NCBI GenBank assembly: GCA_913055645.1 | Contig: CAJXLC010000007.1 | Location: 1 to 64,000 of the forward strand | DNA from: an uncultured Pseudomonadota bacterium | GTDB taxonomy: Bacteria > Pseudomonadota > Zetaproteobacteria > Mariprofundales > Mariprofundaceae | Length of the DNA stretch: 64,000 bases | Direction: 5' to 3' | In this document: piece by piece, positions 16,803 through 25,570 of the stretch | Position numbering within the stretch: the stretch's first letter is position 1 | How the letters are laid out: every line of letters begins with the position of its first letter | Notes under the pieces: generated by a model | Database searches by the model: none | What the model was told of the DNA's origin: nothing | Seen by the model: only the letters and a program-made list of their open reading frames with translations | Translations under genes and position numbers: made by a program

Positions 16803-17680
16803 CTTAAGAAATTGATTAAACTCAATGATTTCACCTGCGATATTTGACTATAAGAAGCCTGCAAAGCAATACTGGACTGTTGTAATCGAGCCACTACAGC
16901 TGGAACATCTACCGCTTCATGCTCATTAATTTGCTTATCCAAAGTGAATTTCATATCTTCAAACGATGTACGTGTTACCTGCAGAGCAGACAAACGGCCA
17001 CCCACTTCGCTGGTTAAATCAATCATCCCACTACCAGCAGTATTTAATCCACCCAAAGCTGCTGTAACCCCAGCAGTATCATTGGCTTTTAAGGCCGTTT
17101 CAAAGTCTTGCAATGCTGTAAATGCTGCTGAAAATGAAGGGGCATCTCCACGTATATTACTTGTAACTTGCAACGTATCACTAATCGCTACAACCCGATC
17201 TTGACTACTACCTGTATACGCATATTTTCCTGAGCTATCTATTGTAAATGCTTGTTTATCCACTGCAGTTCCAGCAAATAATGACTGCCCTTTCCACTTT
17301 TGATTAACATCATTGGCAAATTGCGTTAACAAATGTCCAACTTCTAATGCTGCGGAGCTCCGTTCTGCTGCGGTCAAGCCGGCTGAGCCTTGCTGTACCG
17401 CCAATGACTGCGCCCGCACCATAATATTTTGCATGCTGTTCAACATCGTTTGCGAAGCACCCAAACGAGATTCTGCTGTTTTCGCAGCATCGAGGCTACC
17501 TGTCACCCCAACTTGAGCATGTCGCAAATCCAAGCTTGTTTTATAATCCAATCCTGCATCGGCAGGCCTTTGAAAACGCGTACCTGAAGATATTTGCTCG
17601 TTTCCTTTTGCCTGAATTGCCAGTTGTTTATTCACCCCAGCCAAAAGATTATCGTACATTTGCGTTGTCGTTACTCTCAT
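16799..17680 (-). CDS. flgL: flagellar hook-filament junction protein FlgL
   Basis: The 293-residue protein resembles flagellin at both ends. The N-terminus is RVTTTQMYDNLLAGVNKQL with SSGTRFQRPADAGLDY; the C-terminus has helical heptads ending in SLSLINFLR. It joins filament to hook together with FlgK. Overlaps flgK (17677-17680) and csrA by four bases each, so hook-associated proteins and the CsrA-FliW switch are translated as a unit. Confidence 0.93.
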   Translation of the reverse strand: MRVTTTQMYDNLLAGVNKQLAIQAKGNEQISSGTRFQRPADAGLDYKTSLDLRHAQVGVTGSLDAAKTAESRLGASQTMLNSMQNIMVRAQSLAVQQGSAGLTAAERSSAALEVGHLLTQFANDVNQKWKGQSLFAGTAVDKQAFTIDSSGKYAYTGSSQDRVVAISDTLQVTSNIRGDAPSFSAAFTALQDFETALKANDTAGVTAALGGLNTAGSGMIDLTSEVGGRLSALQVTRTSFEDMKFTLDKQINEHEAVDVPAVVARLQQSSIALQASYSQISQVKSLSLINFLR

Positions 17681-19416
17681 CGGATTAGCCCTATCAAAGA
17701 ATCTAGCATTGTATTGTTTGTTTGAATCACCTTGGCAGAAGCTTGGTAGGCACGCTGGAATTTAATCATAGATACAAGCTCGTCATCAGTATTAACACCA
17801 GAAAAAGCCTGCCGCTGTTGGCTCAACGAGTCCGCCTCTGCTTGAAAAAATGTCTGTTGCTGATTTGCTAAAGCCACATCATTACCATATTGCGTTGATA
17901 ATAAAGATGTCCGTGTACTCAACGAAGCCGCAGCTGTTCCATCAATAGACACAGCTGCATTCTGCGCATCCACCAACAAAAGTGCAGCACTATTATCAGC
18001 AACACTAATCACTGAGGTAAGTGAATCAATTTGCCCCGTACTAATCAGTCCCGCATCGTTTTGTACGGCATCTGAAACACGTAAACTCGCAGCATCATTG
18101 CCATAGAAAAGACTATTGATCTGATAAGCTGCCAAGAAATTACTGCTATCATTCGAGAACCCCACAGTATTGGCACCTGCATCCATGACTAGCTTCCCAG
18201 CAGCATCAACGCTGGCAGTCACACCAGGAACATTTGCAGTAATATCCGCAGCAATGCTTGCCATGGTACTCACCCCTGCCGTAATAGTAATTGTCCCCTT
18301 ACTTGCAGGTGTTAACGGCACACCTGCTGCATCATAAACATGCATGGTAAACGTGCCATTTTGAATCTGTGCTGCAAAAGGATTATTTTGTGCTACATCA
18401 CTCACAGATAACCCTGCATTGGCAACACCCAAACCTGATTGCACCTGTGACACCCGACTCGAACCAACACCCGAGGCATTAATCTGGTTCATTGTAAAAC
18501 CTAAATTCACTGCAATACTATTCAAATCTTTGATATAAGCTGCGACGCGATCATCCCTTAATGCAATCGAACCACCAATCAGCCCACCCTGATTTAAACC
18601 ACTGACAGGCACATTGCTTCCAGAAATTACAATACTTTGAAAATTACTGTTTGCAGCTACCGCGCCACGCGTCAGTTGTTGAGCCGTTCCATCTTGCACC
18701 AACAAATCACCACCCATCGTTTGCAACAAAACACCATTATCCGAAGTATTCACATCTTGTATCGGCATCAATGCCGATAAATCGCGTATGGCCTGATCGC
18801 GTTGATCACGCAAGTCATTGGCAGCGCCAATCACTCCTTGTGAACTTCCCTCATGCTTGCGTATCTGAACATTTAACGATGCAATTTGTGTTAACAGTGT
18901 ATTCGCCGACTGTAAATTCTGATTAATTTTGGCATCTGCAGAATTTTGCACTGCTGTTAATTGCTTACTCATGCTTGAAAGTTGTGTTGTCAGCGTTGAG
19001 CTCTTTGTGCGCATATTTATTTTCAGTGCAACATCCGCAGGGGCATTTGCCATTTGCTGAGCTGCCAAAAAGAAATCGTCCATTGCTGCCGACAAACCCG
19101 TACTTTGCAGACTACCAAATGTTCCTTCAAGACTAGTTAAACCAGACTTAAGCTCTTTCCAATAAGCCTGTTGCGGACTATTTTTAAGCATAGACTGATT
19201 CACGATTGTATCCACGGAACGTGAAACATTACCCACCTGTACGCCGCGACCAAAGTCTAATCCGCCCAATTGTTCAGGCGATAACGTTCCCAATCCAGCT
19301 GTTTGCCGCGAGTAACCAGGCGTATTCACATTGGCCATATTATGCGATACCACATCAATAGCCTTTTGCTGTGCCTTCAAGCTGCTGGCAGCAATATTAA
19401 GTGCACCAAAAATCAC
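17677..19416 (-). CDS. flgK: flagellar hook-associated protein 1 FlgK
   Basis: FlgK is the first hook-filament junction protein. I start it at GTG 19416 (VIFGALNIAASSLKAQQKAI), which overlaps the flgN stop as GTGA; the longer frame from 19494 lies inside flgN. That gives about 579 residues. The N-terminal rod/hook motif SHNMANVNTPGYSRQ and the C-terminal FQRAYQASAKVIQTNNTMLD are conserved. The middle is variable, as usual for the surface domain. Confidence 0.93.
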   Translation of the reverse strand: MIFGALNIAASSLKAQQKAIDVVSHNMANVNTPGYSRQTAGLGTLSPEQLGGLDFGRGVQVGNVSRSVDTIVNQSMLKNSPQQAYWKELKSGLTSLEGTFGSLQSTGLSAAMDDFFLAAQQMANAPADVALKINMRTKSSTLTTQLSSMSKQLTAVQNSADAKINQNLQSANTLLTQIASLNVQIRKHEGSSQGVIGAANDLRDQRDQAIRDLSALMPIQDVNTSDNGVLLQTMGGDLLVQDGTAQQLTRGAVAANSNFQSIVISGSNVPVSGLNQGGLIGGSIALRDDRVAAYIKDLNSIAVNLGFTMNQINASGVGSSRVSQVQSGLGVANAGLSVSDVAQNNPFAAQIQNGTFTMHVYDAAGVPLTPASKGTITITAGVSTMASIAADITANVPGVTASVDAAGKLVMDAGANTVGFSNDSSNFLAAYQINSLFYGNDAASLRVSDAVQNDAGLISTGQIDSLTSVISVADNSAALLLVDAQNAAVSIDGTAAASLSTRTSLLSTQYGNDVALANQQQTFFQAEADSLSQQRQAFSGVNTDDELVSMIKFQRAYQASAKVIQTNNTMLDSLIGLIR

Positions 19417-19865
19417 CGTGCTACACCACGTCCATAAGCTTCTTGATTCGGTAAGGCTCCCACTTCTTGTAAGACATGCATCGTAACACACCATGCCGCA
19501 TGCAAACGAATTCTATTCTCTTCCATTGCATCATACATATGCTCCATACGTGCCAAAACATGCTCCCGCTTACGTTGCAACAACGATTGTTGATTCTTTT
19601 CAGCATGGACTGCAATAAATTCCTTTAACGTTATCTTATCTGGTGCGTTGTATTGTTTAAAAAGACGCTTGCATTGGCTTTGTAATTCAACCACCTTGCT
19701 CTGACTGCGCGCACGCTGCTCTGCCAAATCCTCTAGGGTATCGCCATCAAATGTATGCGCGGCTTGTAGTTCTTGCTCAACAATATCTTCCATACTTTGC
19801 GCACATATATCCATCTGCTCAAATATATTTTGCAGCTGGTCGTGTAAGGTCTGTGAATGAGTCAT
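19413..19865 (-). CDS. flgN: FlgN-like export chaperone
   Basis: An all-helical ~150-residue protein between flgM and flgK. It has the typical acidic N-terminal helix (LQNIFEQMDICAQSMEDIVEQE) and the L..L...R...V..L pattern in the middle helix. FlgN keeps FlgK and FlgL soluble and guides them to the export gate. The ATG at 19865 overlaps the flgM stop (ATGA) and is preferred to the ATG two codons upstream. Sequence similarity in this family is weak, so position carries much of the call. Confidence 0.75.
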   Translation of the reverse strand: MTHSQTLHDQLQNIFEQMDICAQSMEDIVEQELQAAHTFDGDTLEDLAEQRARSQSKVVELQSQCKRLFKQYNAPDKITLKEFIAVHAEKNQQSLLQRKREHVLARMEHMYDAMEENRIRLHAAWCVTMHVLQEVGALPNQEAYGRGVAR

Positions 19866-20161
19866 TCCCATAAATGCTCCGCCATGGCATTGCGTACAAT
19901 CTGCGTCGCCACTTTTTTACTACTGTAGTTCGTGGTACCACTTTCTAAGGCATCACGAATTTCCTCTATCCTTTCCAAACGCACCTCAGGCATATCCGCC
20001 ATCATGGTATGTGCCATTTCACGTAGTGTTGCAGCATCACTCACTTGTACACGATCACCACCAGAGGTTTTTTTTCCTGATGATGCAGACTTAGCCTTAC
20101 CACCACTGGCTTTAGCTTTTTGAACCGCTCCTGTAGCTCCACTGCCACTAATGCGTACCAT
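19862..20161 (-). CDS. flgM: anti-sigma-28 factor FlgM
   Basis: The protein has 99 residues. The N-terminal half is a Gly/Ser/Lys-rich flexible tail. The C-terminal half is the sigma-28-binding part with DRVQVSDAATLREM, VRLERIEEIRDALESGTTNY and KKVATQIVRNAM. It is secreted when the hook is complete and frees FliA. It starts at ATG 20161 (GGAG upstream), overlapping the flgJ end by 14 bases. A sigma-28-like promoter lies inside flgJ. Confidence 0.9.
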   Translation of the reverse strand: MVRISGSGATGAVQKAKASGGKAKSASSGKKTSGGDRVQVSDAATLREMAHTMMADMPEVRLERIEEIRDALESGTTNYSSKKVATQIVRNAMAEHLWE

Positions 20162-20639
20162 CAACGTCTCCTCGAAGTTCTGCGTACATACTCACATTCT
20201 TTCTATCGGAAGCTTGGCGTATTTCTTGAATTGCTTTATTTGCATCACTTTTATGACTTGGGTCACTGCGCTCCAATTGACGATAAATATTCATCGCAAT
20301 ACCCAAACTGCCACGCTTGCTACCTGCATCAGCAACAGCTTGGTCAAACATTGATTCTTGTACCCCTTCAGCAAAGCCATGGGGTAAAAATCCTGACTCA
20401 GGCACCGTCTTGCGCATGGCAGACATCATTTGCTTAAAAAATATACCCTCAAATTTTACACTCACATCCCACAATGCTTTGTTTTTAACTTCCAGCTTAT
20501 CATTCACTTGTGGAACTGGTTTATGATTCAGAGCCTGCACAAAGCGACTCTTGAAAGCTTCTGGGTCTGACACAGGTTTTGTGGCGGGCTTATCTTGCGC
20601 CATCACCTGTGCAATCACTGTTTCAACCAAATCACGCAT
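20148..20639 (-). CDS. flgJ: FlgJ-type rod-binding protein without muramidase domain
   Basis: The 163-residue protein carries only the N-terminal rod-cap domain, with the signature VKFEGIFFKQMMSAMRKTVP and the following MFDQAVADAG. The C-terminal peptidoglycan hydrolase domain of enterobacterial FlgJ is absent. Single-domain forms occur in many bacteria and rely on a separate hydrolase. The start overlaps the flgI stop by one base. Confidence 0.88.
   Translation of the reverse strand: MRDLVETVIAQVMAQDKPATKPVSDPEAFKSRFVQALNHKPVPQVNDKLEVKNKALWDVSVKFEGIFFKQMMSAMRKTVPESGFLPHGFAEGVQESMFDQAVADAGSKRGSLGIAMNIYRQLERSDPSHKSDANKAIQEIRQASDRKNVSMYAELRGDVDGTH
20203..20229 (-). promoter_or_regulatory. sigma-28-like promoter for flgM
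   Basis: Minus strand TCAA, 15 bases, then TCCGATAG. Compared with TAAA-N15-GCCGATAA this is three of four and six of eight matches. It lies inside flgJ, 42 bases before the flgM ATG, where a late flgM promoter is found in well-studied flagellar systems. Confidence 0.4.
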
Positions 20640-21745
20640 TAGATAACCTTCAAGTCTGCATGTAGTGCTCCTGCAGCCTTGATTGCCTGTAAAACAGCAA
20701 TCATGTCGCTGGGAGATGCACCAACAGCATTCAATGCTTCAACCAAACTACTTAATGTCGCTGTTTTCGGAAGCACCACTAATTTTGCTTTCTCTTCTGT
20801 TACATCCACGGTTGTACTATTCACCGCCGCTGTTTTCCCGCCTGAAAAGGCATTCGGCTGTGAAACTTTAGAGTCTTCACCAACACTGACCTGAATACTT
20901 CCATGCGCTACAGCAACCATATCAATGGCTACTTCTTGTCCCATCACGATGGTTCCCGTGCGCTCATCCATAACAACGATAGCTCGGTGATCTGTTTGAA
21001 GCTCAATTTGCTCCAAATCTGATACCATCATAATAGCATTATTTTCAGTATTCATCACTTCCACTGTTCCCGCATCAATGGCTCTTGCAACCGGCTGTCC
21101 AAACTTCTTATTAATCGCCTCTTGCATGCGTCGAACAGTAGTGAAATCAGCGCGATTTAAGGTTAAAACAATCTTGTTTTGTGCCGCATCCAGACCACGT
21201 GGTGCTGCACGTTCAATACGTCCTCCATTGGGTATTTTACCCACAGTCGGATGATTCTTGGTTACCGTTGCAGCTTTTCCAGCTAGGCTAAAACCACCCA
21301 CAGAAATAGGCCCTTGTGCTACAGAATATACTTGTTTATCTCCACCCAGAAGCGGCGTAATTAACAGCGTTCCGCCACGCAGACTTGCCGAGTCTCCCAT
21401 ACTAGAAACTGTGACATCAATTTGCTGACCAGGTCTCGAAAAAGCAGGCAGTTCAGCTGTCACCATGACCGCAGCAATATTTTTAGGTTTCATTTTGCTA
21501 ATATCAGCACGCACATTCACACCAAAGCGTTCTAGCATGGCTGCAATACTATTAATCGTAAATGGTGATGAATTAGAGGTATCTCCCGTACCATTAAGAC
21601 CCACCACCAATCCATAGCCGATAAGCGCATTACCACGGACTCCTTCAACAGTTGCAATATCCTTGATACGCTCAGCATAAGCGAGTGTCGCAAACGACAT
21701 AAATAGCAAAGGTACGATTGCAAACTTAAATGTTTTTTTCACCAT
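20639..21745 (-). CDS. flgI: flagellar P-ring protein FlgI
   Basis: FlgI forms the periplasmic P-ring around the rod. Conserved blocks include ERIKDIATVEGVRGNALIG, YGLVVGLNGTGD, PFTINSIAAMLERFG and the C-terminal LVEALNAVGASPSDMIAVLQ. I place the start at ATG 21745 (GGGG just upstream), giving a clean signal peptide ending in ATLAYA. ATGs at 21757 and 21778 are alternatives, the latter overlapping flgH. About 368 residues, normal for the family. Confidence 0.93.
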   Translation of the reverse strand: MVKKTFKFAIVPLLFMSFATLAYAERIKDIATVEGVRGNALIGYGLVVGLNGTGDTSNSSPFTINSIAAMLERFGVNVRADISKMKPKNIAAVMVTAELPAFSRPGQQIDVTVSSMGDSASLRGGTLLITPLLGGDKQVYSVAQGPISVGGFSLAGKAATVTKNHPTVGKIPNGGRIERAAPRGLDAAQNKIVLTLNRADFTTVRRMQEAINKKFGQPVARAIDAGTVEVMNTENNAIMMVSDLEQIELQTDHRAIVVMDERTGTIVMGQEVAIDMVAVAHGSIQVSVGEDSKVSQPNAFSGGKTAAVNSTTVDVTEEKAKLVVLPKTATLSSLVEALNAVGASPSDMIAVLQAIKAAGALHADLKVI

Positions 21746-21765
21746 ATTCCCCGTCATAAACTGCT

Positions 21766-22473
21766 TTAAAATGGCCATATCATATCCAATGTTTGGCCAA
21801 GCCAGCCTTCATGTGTAACTGATGCCAAATCGCCACCACCACCATAACTAATCACAGCTTGGGCTACTTTGGATGAAGGAATTGTATTATTAGAAGTAAT
21901 ATCCAGAGGTCGAATCACACCACGAAATGTTAATGCCTGAGGTTGATTGTTAATGGTTAATTGGCGACGACCAACAATGCGCAAATTACCATTGGGAAAA
22001 ACTTCAGTGACCACGGATGTCACACTGGCTGTTAGTGTATCTGAATTGGTGGTCTGACCAGAGCCATCAAAGCTTTTAGCATTGCTTAGATCCAAAGCAG
22101 TCGATGGTTTGAAGTTGGGATTTTTGGCAGCAAGCGATGTTTCATAACCCAATGCCGCTGTCACCGCAGTCGTATGTGAAGATGTCTTATCCTTTTTTGT
22201 ACCCAAGTTTCGGGTTGCGCTTGCCTGTTCAGAAACCAATACAGTTACCAAATCTCCAACAGCATTAGCCTTGGGGTCAGTAAAGACGGTTGCCCCTGTA
22301 TTACTCCACAAAGAGCCTGTTTCGGTATGATCCTGTCTTGGAGCGTGCATGGATTTTTCTACTATCTCAAGGTTGTTATCTTTTGTGATTGTACTTGCCA
22401 TCGGAGTGCAAGCCCCTAGCAAAGCCAGCAAGCTTCCTAACACAACAAACTGCTGAATGTTTTTATACATCAT
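21766..22473 (-). CDS. flgH: flagellar L-ring lipoprotein FlgH
   Basis: FlgH builds the outer-membrane L-ring. Signal peptide with lipobox LLGACTPM; then the family sequence SLWSNTGATVFTDPKANAVG, LVTVLVSEQASATRN, and C-terminal LTFRGVIRPLDI followed by GGGDLASVTHEGWLGQTLD. About 235 residues from the ATG at 22473, with AAGGGTGG upstream. A longer frame from 22536 would run into flgA and is not used. Confidence 0.93.
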   Translation of the reverse strand: MMYKNIQQFVVLGSLLALLGACTPMASTITKDNNLEIVEKSMHAPRQDHTETGSLWSNTGATVFTDPKANAVGDLVTVLVSEQASATRNLGTKKDKTSSHTTAVTAALGYETSLAAKNPNFKPSTALDLSNAKSFDGSGQTTNSDTLTASVTSVVTEVFPNGNLRIVGRRQLTINNQPQALTFRGVIRPLDITSNNTIPSSKVAQAVISYGGGGDLASVTHEGWLGQTLDMIWPF

Positions 22474-22498
22474 AACAACCACCCTTATCCTAAATCTC

Positions 22499-23173
22499 CT
22501 AAATCGCCACCCGCACGGTGTGAGCATCGACCACAACCGCCTCTACCCGCTTTTTACTACGCATATTCTGTACCAACACTCTTTCACCCAATCCTGCTGC
22601 TCTCATAGCCTTACCTGCAGCGCGCACTAAAAAGCTACCATTACCCACAACCATCGTGACTCTATCACCACGCTTGATGAGCGGTGGACGCTTTACAGCA
22701 TTAGAAAAAACCACATCATCAGCATGCAAAGGTCGCGTTAGTCGCATGCCTTCTAATGCCGCAACCTCTTTCCAAAAAACACCCATATGACCCGCTATAT
22801 CTCTTCGTTGCACCTGTAACATAGGTGCTTGCAAGAGTGTCCTAGCAGGCAATTCTTGCCGCACCGATACAACATTTGCCCACCAATGCAGCTGTACGGG
22901 TACATACCAACGACGTAAAGATGCCCCTGTCCCTTGCTCTGCGATAAGCGACACCCGCTTGATATGATGATTAATATTTGGAAAACGCCAGCGCAATGCT
23001 TGTTTTGTATTTGGCCAACGATTTACTTGTATCAACTCCGCCTTTGCGCCTTGGTAATGAATGCCCTGCGCAAAGAAATCATGTAAAGATTTCTCCAATG
23101 CTGATGCCCATAATGGCACAGGATAAAACATGGCAATCATCACCAAGACTTGGAGGAAACGCTTAAAGTTCAT
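22499..23173 (-). CDS. flgA: P-ring assembly chaperone FlgA
   Basis: The 224-residue periplasmic protein has a signal peptide (FLQVLVMIAMFYPVPLWASA). The SAF-type C-terminal part has RPLHADDVVFSNAVKRPPLI, KRGDRVTMVVGNGSFLVRAAGKAM and GERVLVQNMRSKKRVEA. It assists FlgI polymerisation. Neighbours flgG (six bases upstream) and flgH confirm the call. No anomaly seen. Confidence 0.9.
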   Translation of the reverse strand: MNFKRFLQVLVMIAMFYPVPLWASALEKSLHDFFAQGIHYQGAKAELIQVNRWPNTKQALRWRFPNINHHIKRVSLIAEQGTGASLRRWYVPVQLHWWANVVSVRQELPARTLLQAPMLQVQRRDIAGHMGVFWKEVAALEGMRLTRPLHADDVVFSNAVKRPPLIKRGDRVTMVVGNGSFLVRAAGKAMRAAGLGERVLVQNMRSKKRVEAVVVDAHTVRVAI

Positions 23174-23179
23174 ACAATA

Positions 23180-23968
23180 TTACCTTTTCACACTATTGGC
23201 AGCTTGAAGCATTTCATCTGCTGCCTGAATGGCTTTAGAGTTCATTTCATAGGCGCGTTGACCTGCAATCAAGTTCACCATTTCTTCAACCATCTTTACA
23301 TTGGACATTTCAAGCATGCCCTGCCCAATAAGACCAAAACCATTAAGCCCTGGCGTACCTGCAATAGCCGATCCAGAAGCAACCGTAGGTGCATACAAAG
23401 AGCCGCCCATCAATTTCAAACCACCAGGGTTACTAAAGTCCACAGTTGTAAGCTGCCCCACAACCGAAGTTTGTGCACCCTGCTGATCCACAGAGACAGT
23501 TCCATCTTCAGCAATATTAATCGCCAAAGCATCAGATGGAATAGTAATACCAGGCTGCACAACATCACCATTAGCGGTTACCAACTGACCTTGAGAATCC
23601 GTGCTAAACGAGCCTCCACGGGTGTAAGCCAAATCACCACTGGCAGTCAGCACCTCAAAAAAACCTCGCCCTTTAATCGCTAGGTCAAGCGAATTATCCG
23701 TTTGTTTTAAGCTACCCGCAGAAAATATACTGGTAACACTGGATGTTTGTACGCCCAAACCAATTTGAATGCCTGCTGGTAATTGTGTACCTGCTCCACT
23801 GGATTCTGAGCCTGGCGTCTTCACTTGCTGGTACATCAAATCTTGAAAATTCGCACGTCCACGCTTAAATCCTGCCGTGTTCACATTGGCAAGATTATTG
23901 GAAATAACATCCACATTCGTAGTCTGTGCTGCCATACCTGTCGCTGCTGTCCATAGTGCTCTCATCAT
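23180..23968 (-). CDS. flgG: flagellar distal rod protein FlgG
   Basis: The 262-residue protein begins MMRALWTAATGMAAQ and has the rod/hook motif NVDVISNNLANVNTAGFKR. The distal-rod core is AIKGRGFFEVLTASGDLAYTRGGSF; the C-terminus is MVEEMVNLIAGQRAYEMNSK. It forms the distal rod next to FlgF. Size and motifs are typical. A 41-base spacer separates it from flgF upstream. Confidence 0.95.
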   Translation of the reverse strand: MMRALWTAATGMAAQTTNVDVISNNLANVNTAGFKRGRANFQDLMYQQVKTPGSESSGAGTQLPAGIQIGLGVQTSSVTSIFSAGSLKQTDNSLDLAIKGRGFFEVLTASGDLAYTRGGSFSTDSQGQLVTANGDVVQPGITIPSDALAINIAEDGTVSVDQQGAQTSVVGQLTTVDFSNPGGLKLMGGSLYAPTVASGSAIAGTPGLNGFGLIGQGMLEMSNVKMVEEMVNLIAGQRAYEMNSKAIQAADEMLQAANSVKR

Positions 23969-24009
23969 AATAATTTCTCCGATTTATCTCATTGAATTGT
24001 TTGTTATTC

Positions 24010-24753
24010 TCATCCAGGCAAGCGTCCAACAGTTTGAGTAATCTGACCCTCTTGCTGATTATATTGTTCCAAAATTTTCATCATTGATTGATTGCTGCGG
24101 GTGTTTTGCATCATTTCTACCATCATCAATACCGCATTCACATTGGAGCCTTCAAGCATACCTTGATGCAAGGTGACGTCATTTTCAGCTTGAGCAACAT
24201 TCGTATTATCAGTTTTTAGAATCGTTCCAGATATTTTGGTTGCTAACGACAAGTCTTTGATTTTATACATGCCTAAAGTTGATACTTCCACATTATCCAC
24301 AAGCAACCGGCCATCTTCACTGGCTGAAATGACACCTCTACCCAACGTAATCTTTGACCCAGAATCATCCAAAACGGGTAAATTACCTTCCGTAACCAAC
24401 TGTCCTTCCCCATCCAAATGAAAGTTGCCTGCTCGCGTATAGCCTGTTTCACCGTCTGGAGTCTGCACCTTAAAATAACCGTTACCGCGCAAAGCAAAAT
24501 CAAGGTCATTCCCTGTTTGCCGAATAATGCCTTTGTCACCATTCACATATTGATGATCCATTGTCATGTAAGCCTGAGGCAATTTGCTTGAATTTTTTTC
24601 AGCTCCTTCCACATTTGCCAACATGGTTGAGAATGCCGTGCGATCAAGCATATAACCCGTGGTGTTCACGTTTGCTAGGTTGTGCGCAATGGTATTTAAC
24701 TTTTTAGCTGTCATATCCCCAGCCACACCTGAAACAAAAAAACCACTATCCAT
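24010..24753 (-). CDS. flgF: flagellar proximal rod protein FlgF
   Basis: The 247-residue rod protein begins MDSGFFVSGVAGDMTAKKL, with the variant motif IAHNLANVNTTGYM, then DLDFALRGNGYFKVQTPDG and a C-terminal MMVEMMQNTRSNQSMMKILE. It is shorter and less conserved than FlgG, as usual for FlgF. It opens the flgF-G-A-H-I-J-M-N-K-L block, with GAGGAG before the ATG and a sigma-54-type promoter 38 bases upstream. flgB and flgC are not in this window. Confidence 0.9.
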   Translation of the reverse strand: MDSGFFVSGVAGDMTAKKLNTIAHNLANVNTTGYMLDRTAFSTMLANVEGAEKNSSKLPQAYMTMDHQYVNGDKGIIRQTGNDLDFALRGNGYFKVQTPDGETGYTRAGNFHLDGEGQLVTEGNLPVLDDSGSKITLGRGVISASEDGRLLVDNVEVSTLGMYKIKDLSLATKISGTILKTDNTNVAQAENDVTLHQGMLEGSNVNAVLMMVEMMQNTRSNQSMMKILEQYNQQEGQITQTVGRLPG

Positions 24754-24790
24754 GCTCGCTCCTCTAAAACTTCACTTGACAGCTTATTAA

Positions 24791-24806
24791 AGCACGGATG
24801 ATGCCA
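24791..24806 (-). promoter_or_regulatory. sigma-54-type promoter for the flgF operon
   Basis: Minus-strand TGGCATCATCCGTGCT has GG and GC ten bases apart; the -12 reads GTGC, not TTGC. Predicted start about 24780, a 27-base leader before flgF. Confidence 0.6.
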
Positions 24807-24891
24807 ACACATTGATATTCATTTAACTTATTGAATAATAAGTATTTTAATAGAGTTTATGTCATACAATACTTAAACATTGCGGCATTTA

Positions 24892-25182
24892 TTACCGTTC
24901 TGTAGGGGATAATTTTTCCGCTAACTTGCGATCACTATGGTATAAAAAAGACAATAATTCCGCTACCAGTTGATAAGCTTCTTCAGGAATCTCTTGTCCC
25001 ACAGGAACCTGTGCCAACAATGTCGCCAAGTTGTCATCCTGATGAATGTGAACATCACTCTCACGTGCCAACTTAAGTATTTTTTTTGCCACCTCACCAA
25101 AACCCGATGCTAGTACCTTGGGCGCACCCTGACTATCTGGCGTGTAACCCAAAGCCACCGCTGCATATTGATTACGCATCAT
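24892..25182 (-). CDS. small FlhB C-terminal-domain homologue (YlqH/FhlB-like)
   Basis: The 96-residue protein matches only the cytoplasmic C-terminal domain of FlhB. It has AAVALGYTPDSQGAPKVLASG, then VAKKILKLARESDVHIHQDDNL and IPEEAYQLVAELLSFLY. The autocleavage NPTH motif and the membrane domain are absent. In other bacteria such pieces can replace the FlhB tail or act in the switch of export substrate. The FliK-like gene upstream (25571-26317) pairs with it as ylqG-ylqH do in Bacillus (family knowledge), but 388 bases separate them here. Full-length flhB is at 31874. Confidence 0.85.
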   Translation of the reverse strand: MMRNQYAAVALGYTPDSQGAPKVLASGFGEVAKKILKLARESDVHIHQDDNLATLLAQVPVGQEIPEEAYQLVAELLSFLYHSDRKLAEKLSPTER

Positions 25183-25570
25183 GAACTTCAGAGTGATTGA
25201 ATAAACAGGAAAGCATAGCCTTCACTATCGCCATATAATCGTGATACTTAAATGGCAACTATTCAGCTCGCCACTGATTTACCCAAGCTCTACGTTGAAA
25301 AACACTCACGTACAGGAAATACGCTGCGCTTTTTCATCTTGATCTTGAGCAAATAAGCGGCAATCTGAATCATTACAAATGAAGTTAAGGAAATACTGAT
25401 GAGAAATGTTATCTAGACCGAAGTGGAGAGTTCTATTTCGCAATATCTTAAAAACAAAAATCTTTCGACTTCGCTCAAGATGACCAATGATGTCAAATAG
25501 CGTTAATTAGCATTTTCATAAACTGCCTAAATTAAAATTACCATGTAAATTACAACGCACGAGCAATATT
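25183..25570. other. 388-base region between flagellar genes with no convincing gene
   Basis: It holds an imperfect palindrome (25409-25484, listed separately) and a 34-codon plus-strand frame at 25252-25356. That frame's LPKLYVEKHSRTGNTLR stretch faintly recalls the N-terminal domain of tyrosine recombinases. I see no ribosome site for it and no catalytic part. No clear promoter for the FlhB-like gene is visible. Confidence 0.5.
25409..25484. repeat. REP-like imperfect inverted repeat
   Basis: The left arm (25409-25430, ...GACCGAAGTGGAGAG) and the reverse complement of the right arm (25462-25484, GTCATCTTGAGCGAAGTCGA...) share the core CGAAGT-GA-AG and are separated by about 31 AT-rich bases. 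The right arm belongs to a pattern common in intergenic repeats of many bacterial genomes. It could fold as RNA or be a miniature mobile repeat. Only one copy is seen here. Confidence 0.55.

Noticed and set aside
18764-18790. GCCGATAA-like sequence inside flgK as an internal sigma-28 promoter
   Set aside because: It is on the strand opposite to the flagellar genes, has no suitable -35 element and no gene to drive.
25252-25356. 34-codon frame with faint likeness to the N-terminus of tyrosine recombinases
   Set aside because: Too short, no start signal, no catalytic residues; kept only as a note on the intergenic region.
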